Source: Holosporales bacterium
GTDB lineage: Bacteria > Pseudomonadota > Alphaproteobacteria > Paracaedibacterales > UBA11393
Assembly (NCBI GenBank): GCA_003542655.1
Contig: DPKF01000096.1
Location: 1 to 32,106 of the forward strand
DNA: 32,106 bases
Direction: 5' to 3'
The notes under the pieces were generated by a model. The model saw only the letters and a list, made by a program, of their open reading frames with translations, had not been told where the DNA came from and made no database searches. The translations under genes were made by a program, and so were the position numbers. Of the stretch, positions 7,570-16,991 are shown one piece after another (the first letter of the stretch is position 1; the number at the start of each line of letters is the position of its first letter).

Positions 7570-10500
7570 TGAAAATAGTTTTAGGATCAATTTTATTTTT
7601 AATCACAAATGTCAGCGCCGCAACATATCAAATTTATGGCGAAAACGGAGAGCTACAAACGAGTGATAGCTATGGCTGTTTTTCTGCTTATCTTTGTGCT
7701 GACGCTCAAGGCACTGTAAGCCCAAACCCGGCAAATAATAGCACTTATAATCCATATTGTGTTTTAATGAGCGGAACACTAACAGACCCCGCATATTTTT
7801 CACATCTTGATACAGTTATTATCAATGATGATACAACGATTCTCCAAGATTTGCTTATCTACGGTGGCGATGGTGGTGATGGTGGTGATGGGGATGCCTA
7901 TCGCACTAGAAGCCCCATGAATATATCAATGATTCTTCTGATGAATGGCTTGAATCTTCTACCTGTGATATTGAGTGGTATGAAGTTTGCAAAAGCGGGT
8001 ATCAAGGCCAGCCAAACACTTCACAAATCATTTGTAGTAGCCTTGAGTCAGGCCGCAAAAAAAGCAACAGAAGCTTCAGCAAAAAAAAGCGCCCTAAAAG
8101 CCACCGAAATTGCTGCAAAACAAGGTATTTTTAATCAATTCAAGAAGAGTATTTCTATGGCCGTTATAGATTTCCTCCCTTCAACAGTTGTCAAGAAATT
8201 CGGCTCTCAATCTGCACTTGCAGCAAAAAAATTGCTTGCTATATCGACAAAAGAGGGTTCTGAATTTTTATTGTCGGCAGCTGGCAAAAAGGGAGCAGAA
8301 AAAGCCGCACAAAAGGCGTTAATAAAAGCACAACTTCAGGCGGTGAAAACGAACATAAAAAATAATCTGCAGAGGGCAGCAGCTGAGGATCTAAGTGATT
8401 ATGCGCGACGACACTTGATGCAACAGGCACTGACAAAAGGCATAGCACTGCAATCAACAAAAATGGTAACTATAGGTTTGGACGCTGCTGATGGTTGGGT
8501 TGCTAACGCTGCTGATGATCTAACTCGAAGATTTGCCGACAGTGTGATCGACACAGCAGTTAGTAAATCGGCACAGGAGCTCCTAATAGATGCCGCACTT
8601 CAAGACTGTATTGAAGCTCTTGCCAAAAAATTCACACTTAAAAATAACATCAAAAAAATTATGCAGGGCCTGTCATCACGCGTCACTAATCTGCTACCAG
8701 GAGGTTTAGTAGGCACCGTAGCACTACGTTCTTCTCAAAACTTAAGAGACAAATACCTGAGAAAGCTTGTATTAAAAGAAATTGCTGTAAAAAAAATCGC
8801 GCCTCTACTATTTTCTCTTACGGCTCAATGCCAAGGTGGCGGTGGTGGTGGTGGTGGGTTTGGATGGATAGAATCATCAACCATAAAAGGGGTAGGTTTA
8901 AATGTAACAAATGGTGGAGTTGGTTTTCACCCGGATGGATATACCAAATCAGGATATGGTGGGCGTGGATCATATGGCGGCGGCGGCGGCGGCGGCGGAT
9001 CGGTGTATGAAACAGTGACGGGACCCTGGATTGTAAATCGTGCTGGAAATGGAGGAAATGCAGCTATGCTTGCTGGCGGCGGCGGTGGTGGCGGTTCTGG
9101 AACAGGGAAGGGCCTCTCTGATTGGGCAGAAGCTGATGGTATGGGTGGAAATGGCGGCCATGCAGCTGCTAGCTTTGTGAATGGTATTTTGGTATTAAGC
9201 AGCGGCGGCGGCGGCGGTGGCGGAGAGCGTGCATCAAGTTTTATATACACAATAGCGGAGATGGTAGCAGAAATTGTTGTTCAAATTAAGTTAAACGCTT
9301 CAATTATATTCGCCCCATTAGTACCCCTGATTACGATGGTAATGAAACTATTTTATTGGTCAAATCTTTTAGCGATACGCGAAGGGGTGCAGGGCGGTGA
9401 TGCGCATTTTCAAATTCAAGGAGATGGTGGATCTTTTCCTGGGGGATTCCAATTTCCTATGATAACCCCCTGTCCCGTTGTTTCCAGGAATGTAAACCCA
9501 AATAATGATAGCCACTTAACGAATTCTTTAAATTATGGCCTAGTAGGACAAGAAGGAAGCTATGGTGCTGCCGGTATTCTGGTTAAAAATTATTTCGTGC
9601 AGCAAGCCACAGGAAATAAACTTGATTGTGTGTGCAGTGGTGCAGGCGGTGGTGGTGGCGGCGCTGGTAGTGTCGGGGGGGTAAATGGTCGCGCTGGTGG
9701 TAACGCAATTCAACACTTTGAAGGCGGTACTGGCGGTGGTAGTGGCGGTGGTGCATTTCCATATCCAGCTGGAGAAGTCTCTGGCATCGGTGGTGGCGGT
9801 TCTGGTGGCGATGGTGGTTCAGCTACAGAAAAACAAATGAATGTATCTGATACGCAGATGTGTACTATCAATTCTATGAATGGTGGTCATGGTGGACGTG
9901 GTTTTGTAGGTGGTGATGGTGGACAAGGTGGTGGGTGGTTTGTCATTCTTCCTAACAAAATAATAAATTTTGGACTTCCTCAATCAACATCTTCATTAGT
10001 GGATATTATGTCATCGGTAGCTAATGCTGGTTCTTCTCCGCAAGACAGTATGTTTGGCATGATTGGTGGTGCCTCAGGTAAAAATGGTCAAAATCAAGGT
10101 GGTGCCGGCGGTAATGGTGGTGGCGTTATGGTCATTTATGGCACAACAAATATTAATCCTTTTTTTAATTTTGTCATTACTAGACCAACGCCAACCTCTG
10201 CTTCAAGTGGCATAAGTGGTGGGTATGCTTGTGTGAAAGCTGGCGGTCTTCTTAATATTTACAATGGGGCAAAAGTATCAACAGACATCGTGGTTAAAAA
10301 CGGTGGTAAACTTATGATTGAAGAACTTGTTTATAATTGTGATTTAACAGAGATTGAAAACCCAACCGCTTCACGTATTATTAACTTATTTGGCCTTGAT
10401 ATAAACAGTACAAACCCTGTCAATATAACCATTGAATCGGGTGGAAAATTCTATTGCGGCTTGCCACAGTTAAATTTCTCATTTGTTCCTGGGGCTGATG

Positions 10501-12311
10501 TAAACACCATAGATAATGGAACAAATGTTTTCTTTTTTCACGTATTAAACGATGATGTCGCAACAGGCACAACACCTGGTGTTTTAAATGCAATAGCAAA
10601 ATTAAATTTAGCAGTTCTGAATATTTGCGCACCTTTTGAAGATACGTTTTATACAGCAACACGCGACACGACGGTGCCTTATAAATTCGAGAACCAATCA
10701 CAAACCCTTAAAACACTCTCTCAAAATACGAATATCACTACAATAAATGTGGGTTCAGTCACTTTACCAAGTGGTACTATTTATAATGGTTATGTAAATG
10801 GCACTGGCTTAACCTTAAGCACTACCCAAATATTAAATGTGCTTTCTGGCGGCACACTTTTGCTACCAAGCAACATGCCTTCTAACATGATCAACCAAAT
10901 TAAATTTCAAAATGGCTCTGCAGTTGCAACTGCAGAGTCGACTTTAGCAAAAATTTCAAGTCTTTCCTATCCGGTCGGGGCGACCATTTCTTTGCAAACG
11001 AATAATGTTATTCAAGATGATAGCACAGGTGTTTCTTGTACCCTTTCAGATAAGGTAAAAACATGGAATATTTGCGGTGGTTCTTCAACGGCGCCCCAAA
11101 AAGCAACAACACTTTCCTCTGCAAAATTTCAAACGATTAATGTGATGGGAAACACCGTTCCAACATATAATCCAGAAACAATCACAGCTGGCTATTTAGA
11201 TTTAGATGGGGCTACTATAGATGATGCGCAAACTGTTACGATTCATGAGGCAGGAACACTTGTTCTTAATAAACCGATTAATAGTATGATACGACCTTAT
11301 TTATCCATTAAATCTGGTGCCAGTATAGCAACAACTGTTACAAACTTTGAAACGGATATATTTAATGGGTTAGATGAGCGTTTTGAAGCGAATGCTATTT
11401 GTGCTTTAGAAACAAGTTCAATTTTAGCTGATGACTTAGGTGGAATTTGTTTTTCTGGTATACCGTCAAACCTTACAACATGGGACATCTTTGGGGGCAC
11501 AACAAGTTCTATGCAACAAGCAACAACATTAAAAAATGCACAATTTACAACGATTAATCTTTTCACGCCGATGCATACCACAGCTTTAACACTCAACGCG
11601 GAACAAACATTTAATGTATATAACACATTGACAATCGATGGTTCAGCAAGCAACCTTAATGGTGTCATCTCTGTACAGCCAAATGGAACGCTTATCATTC
11701 CCAATACAATAACAGCCAATACAGTCGGCAGACTGATCCAAATTTTATTTGGTGGCATCATGCGCATCAACAGTTCACTTACATCCACAGGATGTTTTAT
11801 AAGCGTATTACCAAGTGGCATTATTGAGACAAGTATTGCGAACTTTACAACAACGAATATTTTTAATAACCTCACAGTTCAGTCAAATGTTGTTTTGCAA
11901 ACAAATGCAGTTTTGTCAGATAGCGCAGATGGTGTTTCTTCTAGCAATATGCCGTCAACGGTCACAGTGTGGAATATGCAGGCTGGCACAGCCAATGCCC
12001 CCCAATATGCGACTCAATTTTCTAAGTCAAAGTTTAAAACGATGAATGTTGCAAAAGGTGGGTACCTGAATGCAACAGGATTAACCATTGAACCAAATCA
12101 AATCATCAATGTTTTTGGGACAGTATTCATTCCTCAGAATGCGGCATTTCTTCCAAAGGATCTTTCTGGAACGACTGACCCATCTACAACAATTTACATT
12201 CAACCCGGTGCTATCATTAAAAGCAATTTAACTAATGACCTTTTTAAAACCAATCTTTTAAAATATTTAAATGCTCCATCTGATATGACGATTACTCAGT
12301 CAGATAATTAA
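7569..12311 (+). CDS. exported glycine-rich/beta-solenoid protein with inserted helical domain, no barrel
   Basis: A paralogue of the preceding autotransporter passenger that lacks a translocator. The signal peptide is residues 1-17 (NVSA cleavage). The N-terminal block DTVIIN...LLIYGGDGGDGG matches DTVVLS...VSIVGGNGGRGG of gene 2. Here the glycine-rich part (about 99-857) is interrupted by a helical Lys/Ala-rich domain (111-422) and by a hydrophobic segment (553-606). The remainder is beta-solenoid-like, with W-module landmarks at residues 1166 (TWNI), 1305 (TWDI) and 1468 (VWNM). The protein ends SDMTITQSDN with no barrel, anchor motif or LPXTG, so it must either be secreted, held by a partner, or translocated by another system. 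Its start may be translationally coupled to a mini-ORF. A G7 tract at 9675-9681 is a possible slippage site. Function unknown. Confidence 0.85.
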   Translation: MKIVLGSILFLITNVSAATYQIYGENGELQTSDSYGCFSAYLCADAQGTVSPNPANNSTYNPYCVLMSGTLTDPAYFSHLDTVIINDDTTILQDLLIYGGDGGDGGDGDAYRTRSPMNISMILLMNGLNLLPVILSGMKFAKAGIKASQTLHKSFVVALSQAAKKATEASAKKSALKATEIAAKQGIFNQFKKSISMAVIDFLPSTVVKKFGSQSALAAKKLLAISTKEGSEFLLSAAGKKGAEKAAQKALIKAQLQAVKTNIKNNLQRAAAEDLSDYARRHLMQQALTKGIALQSTKMVTIGLDAADGWVANAADDLTRRFADSVIDTAVSKSAQELLIDAALQDCIEALAKKFTLKNNIKKIMQGLSSRVTNLLPGGLVGTVALRSSQNLRDKYLRKLVLKEIAVKKIAPLLFSLTAQCQGGGGGGGGFGWIESSTIKGVGLNVTNGGVGFHPDGYTKSGYGGRGSYGGGGGGGGSVYETVTGPWIVNRAGNGGNAAMLAGGGGGGGSGTGKGLSDWAEADGMGGNGGHAAASFVNGILVLSSGGGGGGGERASSFIYTIAEMVAEIVVQIKLNASIIFAPLVPLITMVMKLFYWSNLLAIREGVQGGDAHFQIQGDGGSFPGGFQFPMITPCPVVSRNVNPNNDSHLTNSLNYGLVGQEGSYGAAGILVKNYFVQQATGNKLDCVCSGAGGGGGGAGSVGGVNGRAGGNAIQHFEGGTGGGSGGGAFPYPAGEVSGIGGGGSGGDGGSATEKQMNVSDTQMCTINSMNGGHGGRGFVGGDGGQGGGWFVILPNKIINFGLPQSTSSLVDIMSSVANAGSSPQDSMFGMIGGASGKNGQNQGGAGGNGGGVMVIYGTTNINPFFNFVITRPTPTSASSGISGGYACVKAGGLLNIYNGAKVSTDIVVKNGGKLMIEELVYNCDLTEIENPTASRIINLFGLDINSTNPVNITIESGGKFYCGLPQLNFSFVPGADVNTIDNGTNVFFFHVLNDDVATGTTPGVLNAIAKLNLAVLNICAPFEDTFYTATRDTTVPYKFENQSQTLKTLSQNTNITTINVGSVTLPSGTIYNGYVNGTGLTLSTTQILNVLSGGTLLLPSNMPSNMINQIKFQNGSAVATAESTLAKISSLSYPVGATISLQTNNVIQDDSTGVSCTLSDKVKTWNICGGSSTAPQKATTLSSAKFQTINVMGNTVPTYNPETITAGYLDLDGATIDDAQTVTIHEAGTLVLNKPINSMIRPYLSIKSGASIATTVTNFETDIFNGLDERFEANAICALETSSILADDLGGICFSGIPSNLTTWDIFGGTTSSMQQATTLKNAQFTTINLFTPMHTTALTLNAEQTFNVYNTLTIDGSASNLNGVISVQPNGTLIIPNTITANTVGRLIQILFGGIMRINSSLTSTGCFISVLPSGIIETSIANFTTTNIFNNLTVQSNVVLQTNAVLSDSADGVSSSNMPSTVTVWNMQAGTANAPQYATQFSKSKFKTMNVAKGGYLNATGLTIEPNQIINVFGTVFIPQNAAFLPKDLSGTTDPSTTIYIQPGAIIKSNLTNDLFKTNLLKYLNAPSDMTITQSDN
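7899..8834 (+). other. region encoding an inserted helical Lys/Ala-rich domain (about 312 residues) in gene 3
   Basis: Residues 111-422 separate GGDGGDGGDG from a run of eight glycines, exactly where the gene 2 paralogue has only a few residues between its glycine blocks. The segment opens with a hydrophobic stretch (about 117-138). It continues with Lys/Ala-rich amphipathic-looking helices (AAKKATEASAKKSALKATE, GAEKAAQKALIKAQLQAVK) and ends near APLLFSLTAQ. Its composition is unlike the Asn/Thr/Gly-rich remainder of the protein. I recognise no catalytic motif. It could be a cargo/effector, membrane-active or binding domain; that is inference. Confidence 0.7.
8976..8999 (+). repeat. (GGC)7GGA tract encoding eight glycines
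   Basis: Seven GGC codons and one GGA in the glycine-rich part of gene 3. Similar shorter tracts occur near 8835, 9076 and 9204. They match the tracts of gene 2 in style, which supports paralogy and common expansion by slippage. Confidence 0.85.
9225..9386 (+). other. region encoding a second, hydrophobic insert in the glycine-rich part of gene 3
   Basis: Residues about 553-606 follow a run of seven glycines and precede a return to GGDAHFQIQGDGG. The segment contains a long hydrophobic stretch (about 565-600, IVVQIKLNASIIFAPLVPLI and onward) that could span or insert into a membrane. It is out of character for a surface passenger and resembles the helical character of the larger upstream insert. 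Confidence 0.55.
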
Positions 12312-12323
12312 AGGCAGTCAATC

Positions 12324-15300
12324 ATGAAAAATAAAATAAAAATTCTGTATATAAGTATTTATTTAATCTATACCTTGCAAGCAAGTACTTATGATATAAG
12401 TTATCTTATTTCTAATATTTCATGTACAGGATCGCTTACTCTAACAGATAAATATAATCTTGAGGATGCTTGGATTAAGCTAAACGATGATCCAACAGGA
12501 ACGATCCCACCAACAGGCACTGTAAGTCCATCAATGCAGTTTTTGCAAAATGTTACGTTTATTCAAAGTGCTGGCGCTTTTACATTAACAACCCAGTTTC
12601 CTTTAGCAGATGTTGCAAGTGTTTTGGGGAATCTAAACTCTAATATTACAGTATGGAAGATTCAGTCTGCAAATATTTATAGTCAAAAAAATAATCACAA
12701 TGGTCAAACGGCACTTTTTTTACCAAGTACAATTCAAACAATCCATGTTTTAGAAAAATCTCACTTGTTTGCAACACGCTATAAGCCAATGAGCATTGCT
12801 AGCAATCAAAATATTGTAGTTGATGCAGGCGGTGGGTTATATGTTCAGCCTGGCGGATCGCTTTCTATGTTGCAATCTTCCCCTTATCAAGGGTTACAGG
12901 GAAATATTATGATTGCTGGCATATTAGATCACTATCAAGCAGACTTTGCGGGCATAAATTGGTCTTGGTTTCTGCCTTTATCAATGATATTGACAGAAAA
13001 AGTAATAAGCAAATCGATTCTTCCTAACATACCTAATTATGTAATATGGGGTATCGGTGGTGGGTCACTAGATGCACCACAGTACCTTACTGGAACAAAA
13101 GCGCGAAATATAACTATTAATGGCGGTACAGTTGTTGTTGATGAAGCCAACCCTTTCAAGAATAGTTTGATTAAGAATATAGATGTTGAAACCGATGGTA
13201 CTTTACGGATATATGATAATGCCTTAGAGATTTTATCCTTAACTGTTTCAAATGGTACTTTGCAGCTTTCAGCCAATAACTTAATCCCTTTTAATCCCTC
13301 ATACCCCATTACACTTGGCAGTGAAGGGATATTGAAATTTGATGCAGGCATGTCAATTGATAGCCATCTTAACCCCCAAACAATTACTGTGCAAGCAAAT
13401 GCTACTTTTGATATTCCAGGCAATTGGGATGATATTAATCCAGAAAATATCTATATGGATGCTGACGCGCAAAATTTTCCAATTTCCCTTAAAACAGAGC
13501 AGCCATTTGACTTAACTGTTAATAGTAATGCGGCACGTATTGCCTATAATACCTGGCTTATAGGATCTAACGATCAAATAATTCCTGATAATATTTTACA
13601 GCTTGCTCACTTTGTAAAAATGATTTTACTTCCAAATGTCAATATGACACAAGACCTCACTTTGTACTTTGGCCAGATATTAAGAAGAGATGTAACGTCA
13701 GGACTATCAGGAAATATTACAGTTTCAAACGGTGCAACTCTATCGCTGGGCAATGCGTCTTTCGAGGGAGTGACAGCAAACAAAATAACAGTTCAAGCTG
13801 GTGGGGCGGTTATCATTAGTGAAGTAAATGTAGCTGATTCTCTTGCTACAATTGATACAACAGCTGTGATTGAATGGGTTCGTAATTCAAGTTTACCAGA
13901 ATCATCAGAATTTAAAGAAATAATCTTTGATCCAGATTCTATTTTTCAAATACATGCTCTTTTTCGTGATGATCCTGATCATGTGGGTGCAATTACAAGC
14001 CGTTGGAATACGAATGCAGAAGGTCAAACTGCCGTGCATAATCGTCCAAATATTCCGGCAATCAATTTGCTTCTTAACTCAACTTTTTACTCTCCAAATT
14101 TTTCAAATTTATCAAAATATTATGCTTTGCCATCAAATATATCTGCTGCATACGGATTTATTTTATATGCCAACCAACGATTAAATATGTCCTCTACTGC
14201 AATTTTCTATATGGAGTCCGGTTCAACAACACAAATACAAGCTGGGGCGGGGATTGCCGCGACAGATCAAAATGTCATTATTTCTACGGGAGCCACTCTT
14301 GAAACAGATGCCAGTAATTTTGGCGACAACTTTATTAAACCTGCTTGGTTTCAGGCGGGATCTATTTTTAACACAACAAAAGTTTTTAAAGACGATGCCC
14401 TTATCCCAGATAAAGTTGTATGGAATATTTTTAGCCAAAATACAGCCGCAGATTCCGAGGAATATCAACAAGCTGATAGTGCCAGTAAAACCGTTAAAAT
14501 AATTAATATTAAACCCGATGCATATCTAGGAGTTGCAAAAGCGGGGACGTTTTTACTAACGCATACTTTAACAATTGAAGATGGTGGTAAACTAGAAGTT
14601 ATTCCAGGCGGTGAATTTGCATTTGATGGCGGCACGCTTACTTTAAATAATCCAGCATATAAAATAAACATTAATGATGGGGGATTGTGTACGGTCGCTG
14701 CAGATAATTATACGCTTACACAAATACTCGCCATGGTTGATCTAGAGTATGGTGCTATTCTTGGTTTTGGTGATCCTTATATGCCAGCACAGGGTTCCAC
14801 GCCGGCATATAGCGGTCGCGCGTTCTCTCTTCCAGATGATAATACGGGTTTAGGTATAATCCCTGAAGGGACAAGTTTTGAATTTAATAACGGTTTACAG
14901 ACACTTTTAAATTTATCGCCGAAAGCAATACGCATCAGGTTTATGAACCAAGGTATTTTAGAAGTAGCAAATGATTATCCTTTGTCGTTATATGCAGGAC
15001 AAGTGCTTGATCTAACTGAAAGTGATTTTTCTAGTTCTTGGGCGAGTGCTGCAACAAAAGTGTTTCCCTATCGTTTTTTTATTCGTTCTGGAAGTACGCT
15101 TTTTTTACAAGCAGGTGCGAAAATTGTTGATTACGAGAATATGTATACGATACTTGGCATAAAAGCGCCAATCATTATAAAAACTGACGCCAATATCATG
15201 AAAAGTATTCCCGGTTACAAAAGGTGGCTTCAAGCAATACGCTCTATCAATGCCACAGATACTAATCGTATAGAGACTATAAGTGATTATACGTTAAACA

Positions 15301-16958
15301 TGTTTACAGGCACCCATACGGATATCAATGAATTCATAAGTGCTGGAACGCTTTTTAACCAAGGGGCACAATTGCACCTTACCTCAACAGCCGAGGTGCT
15401 TGATAATCAATATGGTATTGGTCTTATTCCTTTTTCAACATGGAATATAGAATGCTCAAATTCTGATTATAAATCAGGTCAAACGCTTAGAACACAAGTT
15501 CCATCAACCTTAGAAACGATTAATATTTTAGATGGGGGTTATGTTTTTTCAATTCTGAGTAATGAAATTAATGTACCCACAGGAACACAGCTAACTATAA
15601 AAAAGAAGGGTACCCTGACAATAATTTCAAACAGCCTTAACGGCACAATTGCCAGTTTATATGTATGTGCTGGGGCTAATCTAATCGTAGATGGCAGTTT
15701 AACGGTTGCGACTCTTCAGATCGAGACTGGGGCAAATATTAGTGGCACCGGACGGATAAATAATACTCTAGTTAACTCACTAAGTACAAGAATCACTCCG
15801 CCAGTAGTATCTACACCAAATGTCACAACGCTTGCAGCTCATAATACACGGACAGTAAGCAGTACAGAGACCTTTACTAATCCTGATTTTGCGACTTACC
15901 ATATAGATGGGACATTAATTCTATTGGCCAATGCGCAGATGGTAAACAATGAAAATGGGGCTATTAATATAAATTCAGGTGGTACGCTCAATATTGATAA
16001 AACCGTAGATGTTAAAAATTTGGGAGATATCGAAGCCTTTTCTGGCGCTACAATTATTTCAAACGCTTCCGCATTTAAAAATAGCAATCTTTTACAATCA
16101 TGGATGGGTAATGGTAGCACGCTTCAAACAACAGCAGCATTTGTTGATGGCATTGGGGGCATTGGTTCTATTCCGCCTCACGTTCTATGGAATATTATGT
16201 CAAATCAATCTTCTTCCATGTTAAATTTTTCATCGAATATGGTTACCGTGATGAGTGGACAAACACTTACATTAAACAATAACTTTACCATTCAAAGTGG
16301 GCAATGCTTAACAATTAATGGGGCATTAAATGTAAATGGGGCCAAAACACTTACAGTTGCATCAAATGGCATTTTAGATTTAACGAATGCCACAGGCTTT
16401 TCGGGTAATATTATTGTGCAGTCAGGTGGCCTTATCATCAATCCAACCACTAACGTTTCTAATATACTATGTCAAACGGGTTCTATTGTGCAAATGAACA
16501 CGAATGCAGCGTTTCCAACTTTTAAAACGGGTTCTACAAATATTCAATGGAACGTTAATGCAGCGACATCGATTAGCGCATTTCCTGAGTCTGTATCGGT
16601 GATTAATATTATGCCTAATGCGGATGTAGCGTTTAGTATCTCAAGCATTACAACATTACAAAAAATTATTTTGCGTAATTTATCAAGTGTCACATTTGTC
16701 ACGTCTTCAAATGCACCGCTTATAGTTAATGGCGTTTTGGAAATTTTTAAAGGGAGTAACTTTGGAACACCTTATATTACCGTTTCTTCTAATGGATTGC
16801 TTAGTGTTGATGGTGATGTTGGTAACTTAACAAATTTAACACTTAATCCCGGTGGTCTGCTACTTGGAACAAAAATCATTACAGATTCTGCAACGTCGCT
16901 TTTGGCTACTATGAATGATGGTGACGTTTTTGAAATTGGTAGTAGACAAGAACAGTAA
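12324..16958 (+). CDS. exported beta-solenoid repeat protein, no barrel
   Basis: The N-terminus has two lysines, a hydrophobic core and a likely cleavage after residue 20 (LQA), so it is a Sec substrate. The rest is almost entirely short beta-strand-like repeats with GG(K/T)L, GTL and NNG turns, typical of a right-handed parallel beta-helix. The shared W-module appears at residues 111 (VWKI), 242 (IWGI), 561 (RWNT), 700 (VWNI), 1040 (TWNI), 1289 (LWNI) and 1409 (QWNV). Several copies carry GQTA or GQT shortly after and SW or AWF plus GS(I/T)(F/L)xTT before. The C-terminus (VFEIGSRQEQ) has no barrel or anchor. AAAGG, nine bases upstream of the ATG, overlaps the stop of gene 3, so the two are tightly coupled. 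It is probably an adhesin or surface-layer component, but no partner or ligand is visible. Confidence 0.85.
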   Translation: MKNKIKILYISIYLIYTLQASTYDISYLISNISCTGSLTLTDKYNLEDAWIKLNDDPTGTIPPTGTVSPSMQFLQNVTFIQSAGAFTLTTQFPLADVASVLGNLNSNITVWKIQSANIYSQKNNHNGQTALFLPSTIQTIHVLEKSHLFATRYKPMSIASNQNIVVDAGGGLYVQPGGSLSMLQSSPYQGLQGNIMIAGILDHYQADFAGINWSWFLPLSMILTEKVISKSILPNIPNYVIWGIGGGSLDAPQYLTGTKARNITINGGTVVVDEANPFKNSLIKNIDVETDGTLRIYDNALEILSLTVSNGTLQLSANNLIPFNPSYPITLGSEGILKFDAGMSIDSHLNPQTITVQANATFDIPGNWDDINPENIYMDADAQNFPISLKTEQPFDLTVNSNAARIAYNTWLIGSNDQIIPDNILQLAHFVKMILLPNVNMTQDLTLYFGQILRRDVTSGLSGNITVSNGATLSLGNASFEGVTANKITVQAGGAVIISEVNVADSLATIDTTAVIEWVRNSSLPESSEFKEIIFDPDSIFQIHALFRDDPDHVGAITSRWNTNAEGQTAVHNRPNIPAINLLLNSTFYSPNFSNLSKYYALPSNISAAYGFILYANQRLNMSSTAIFYMESGSTTQIQAGAGIAATDQNVIISTGATLETDASNFGDNFIKPAWFQAGSIFNTTKVFKDDALIPDKVVWNIFSQNTAADSEEYQQADSASKTVKIINIKPDAYLGVAKAGTFLLTHTLTIEDGGKLEVIPGGEFAFDGGTLTLNNPAYKININDGGLCTVAADNYTLTQILAMVDLEYGAILGFGDPYMPAQGSTPAYSGRAFSLPDDNTGLGIIPEGTSFEFNNGLQTLLNLSPKAIRIRFMNQGILEVANDYPLSLYAGQVLDLTESDFSSSWASAATKVFPYRFFIRSGSTLFLQAGAKIVDYENMYTILGIKAPIIIKTDANIMKSIPGYKRWLQAIRSINATDTNRIETISDYTLNMFTGTHTDINEFISAGTLFNQGAQLHLTSTAEVLDNQYGIGLIPFSTWNIECSNSDYKSGQTLRTQVPSTLETINILDGGYVFSILSNEINVPTGTQLTIKKKGTLTIISNSLNGTIASLYVCAGANLIVDGSLTVATLQIETGANISGTGRINNTLVNSLSTRITPPVVSTPNVTTLAAHNTRTVSSTETFTNPDFATYHIDGTLILLANAQMVNNENGAININSGGTLNIDKTVDVKNLGDIEAFSGATIISNASAFKNSNLLQSWMGNGSTLQTTAAFVDGIGGIGSIPPHVLWNIMSNQSSSMLNFSSNMVTVMSGQTLTLNNNFTIQSGQCLTINGALNVNGAKTLTVASNGILDLTNATGFSGNIIVQSGGLIINPTTNVSNILCQTGSIVQMNTNAAFPTFKTGSTNIQWNVNAATSISAFPESVSVINIMPNADVAFSISSITTLQKIILRNLSSVTFVTSSNAPLIVNGVLEIFKGSNFGTPYITVSSNGLLSVDGDVGNLTNLTLNPGGLLLGTKIITDSATSLLATMNDGDVFEIGSRQEQ

Positions 16959-16991
16959 AAAATATTTATCAAACTTTGGAGCTCTATATAG

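Noticed and set aside
11297..11875. 192-codon minus-strand frame inside gene 3
   Set aside because: It has no ribosome binding site or recognisable domain, and lies opposite a W-module region whose sense frame matches paralogues.
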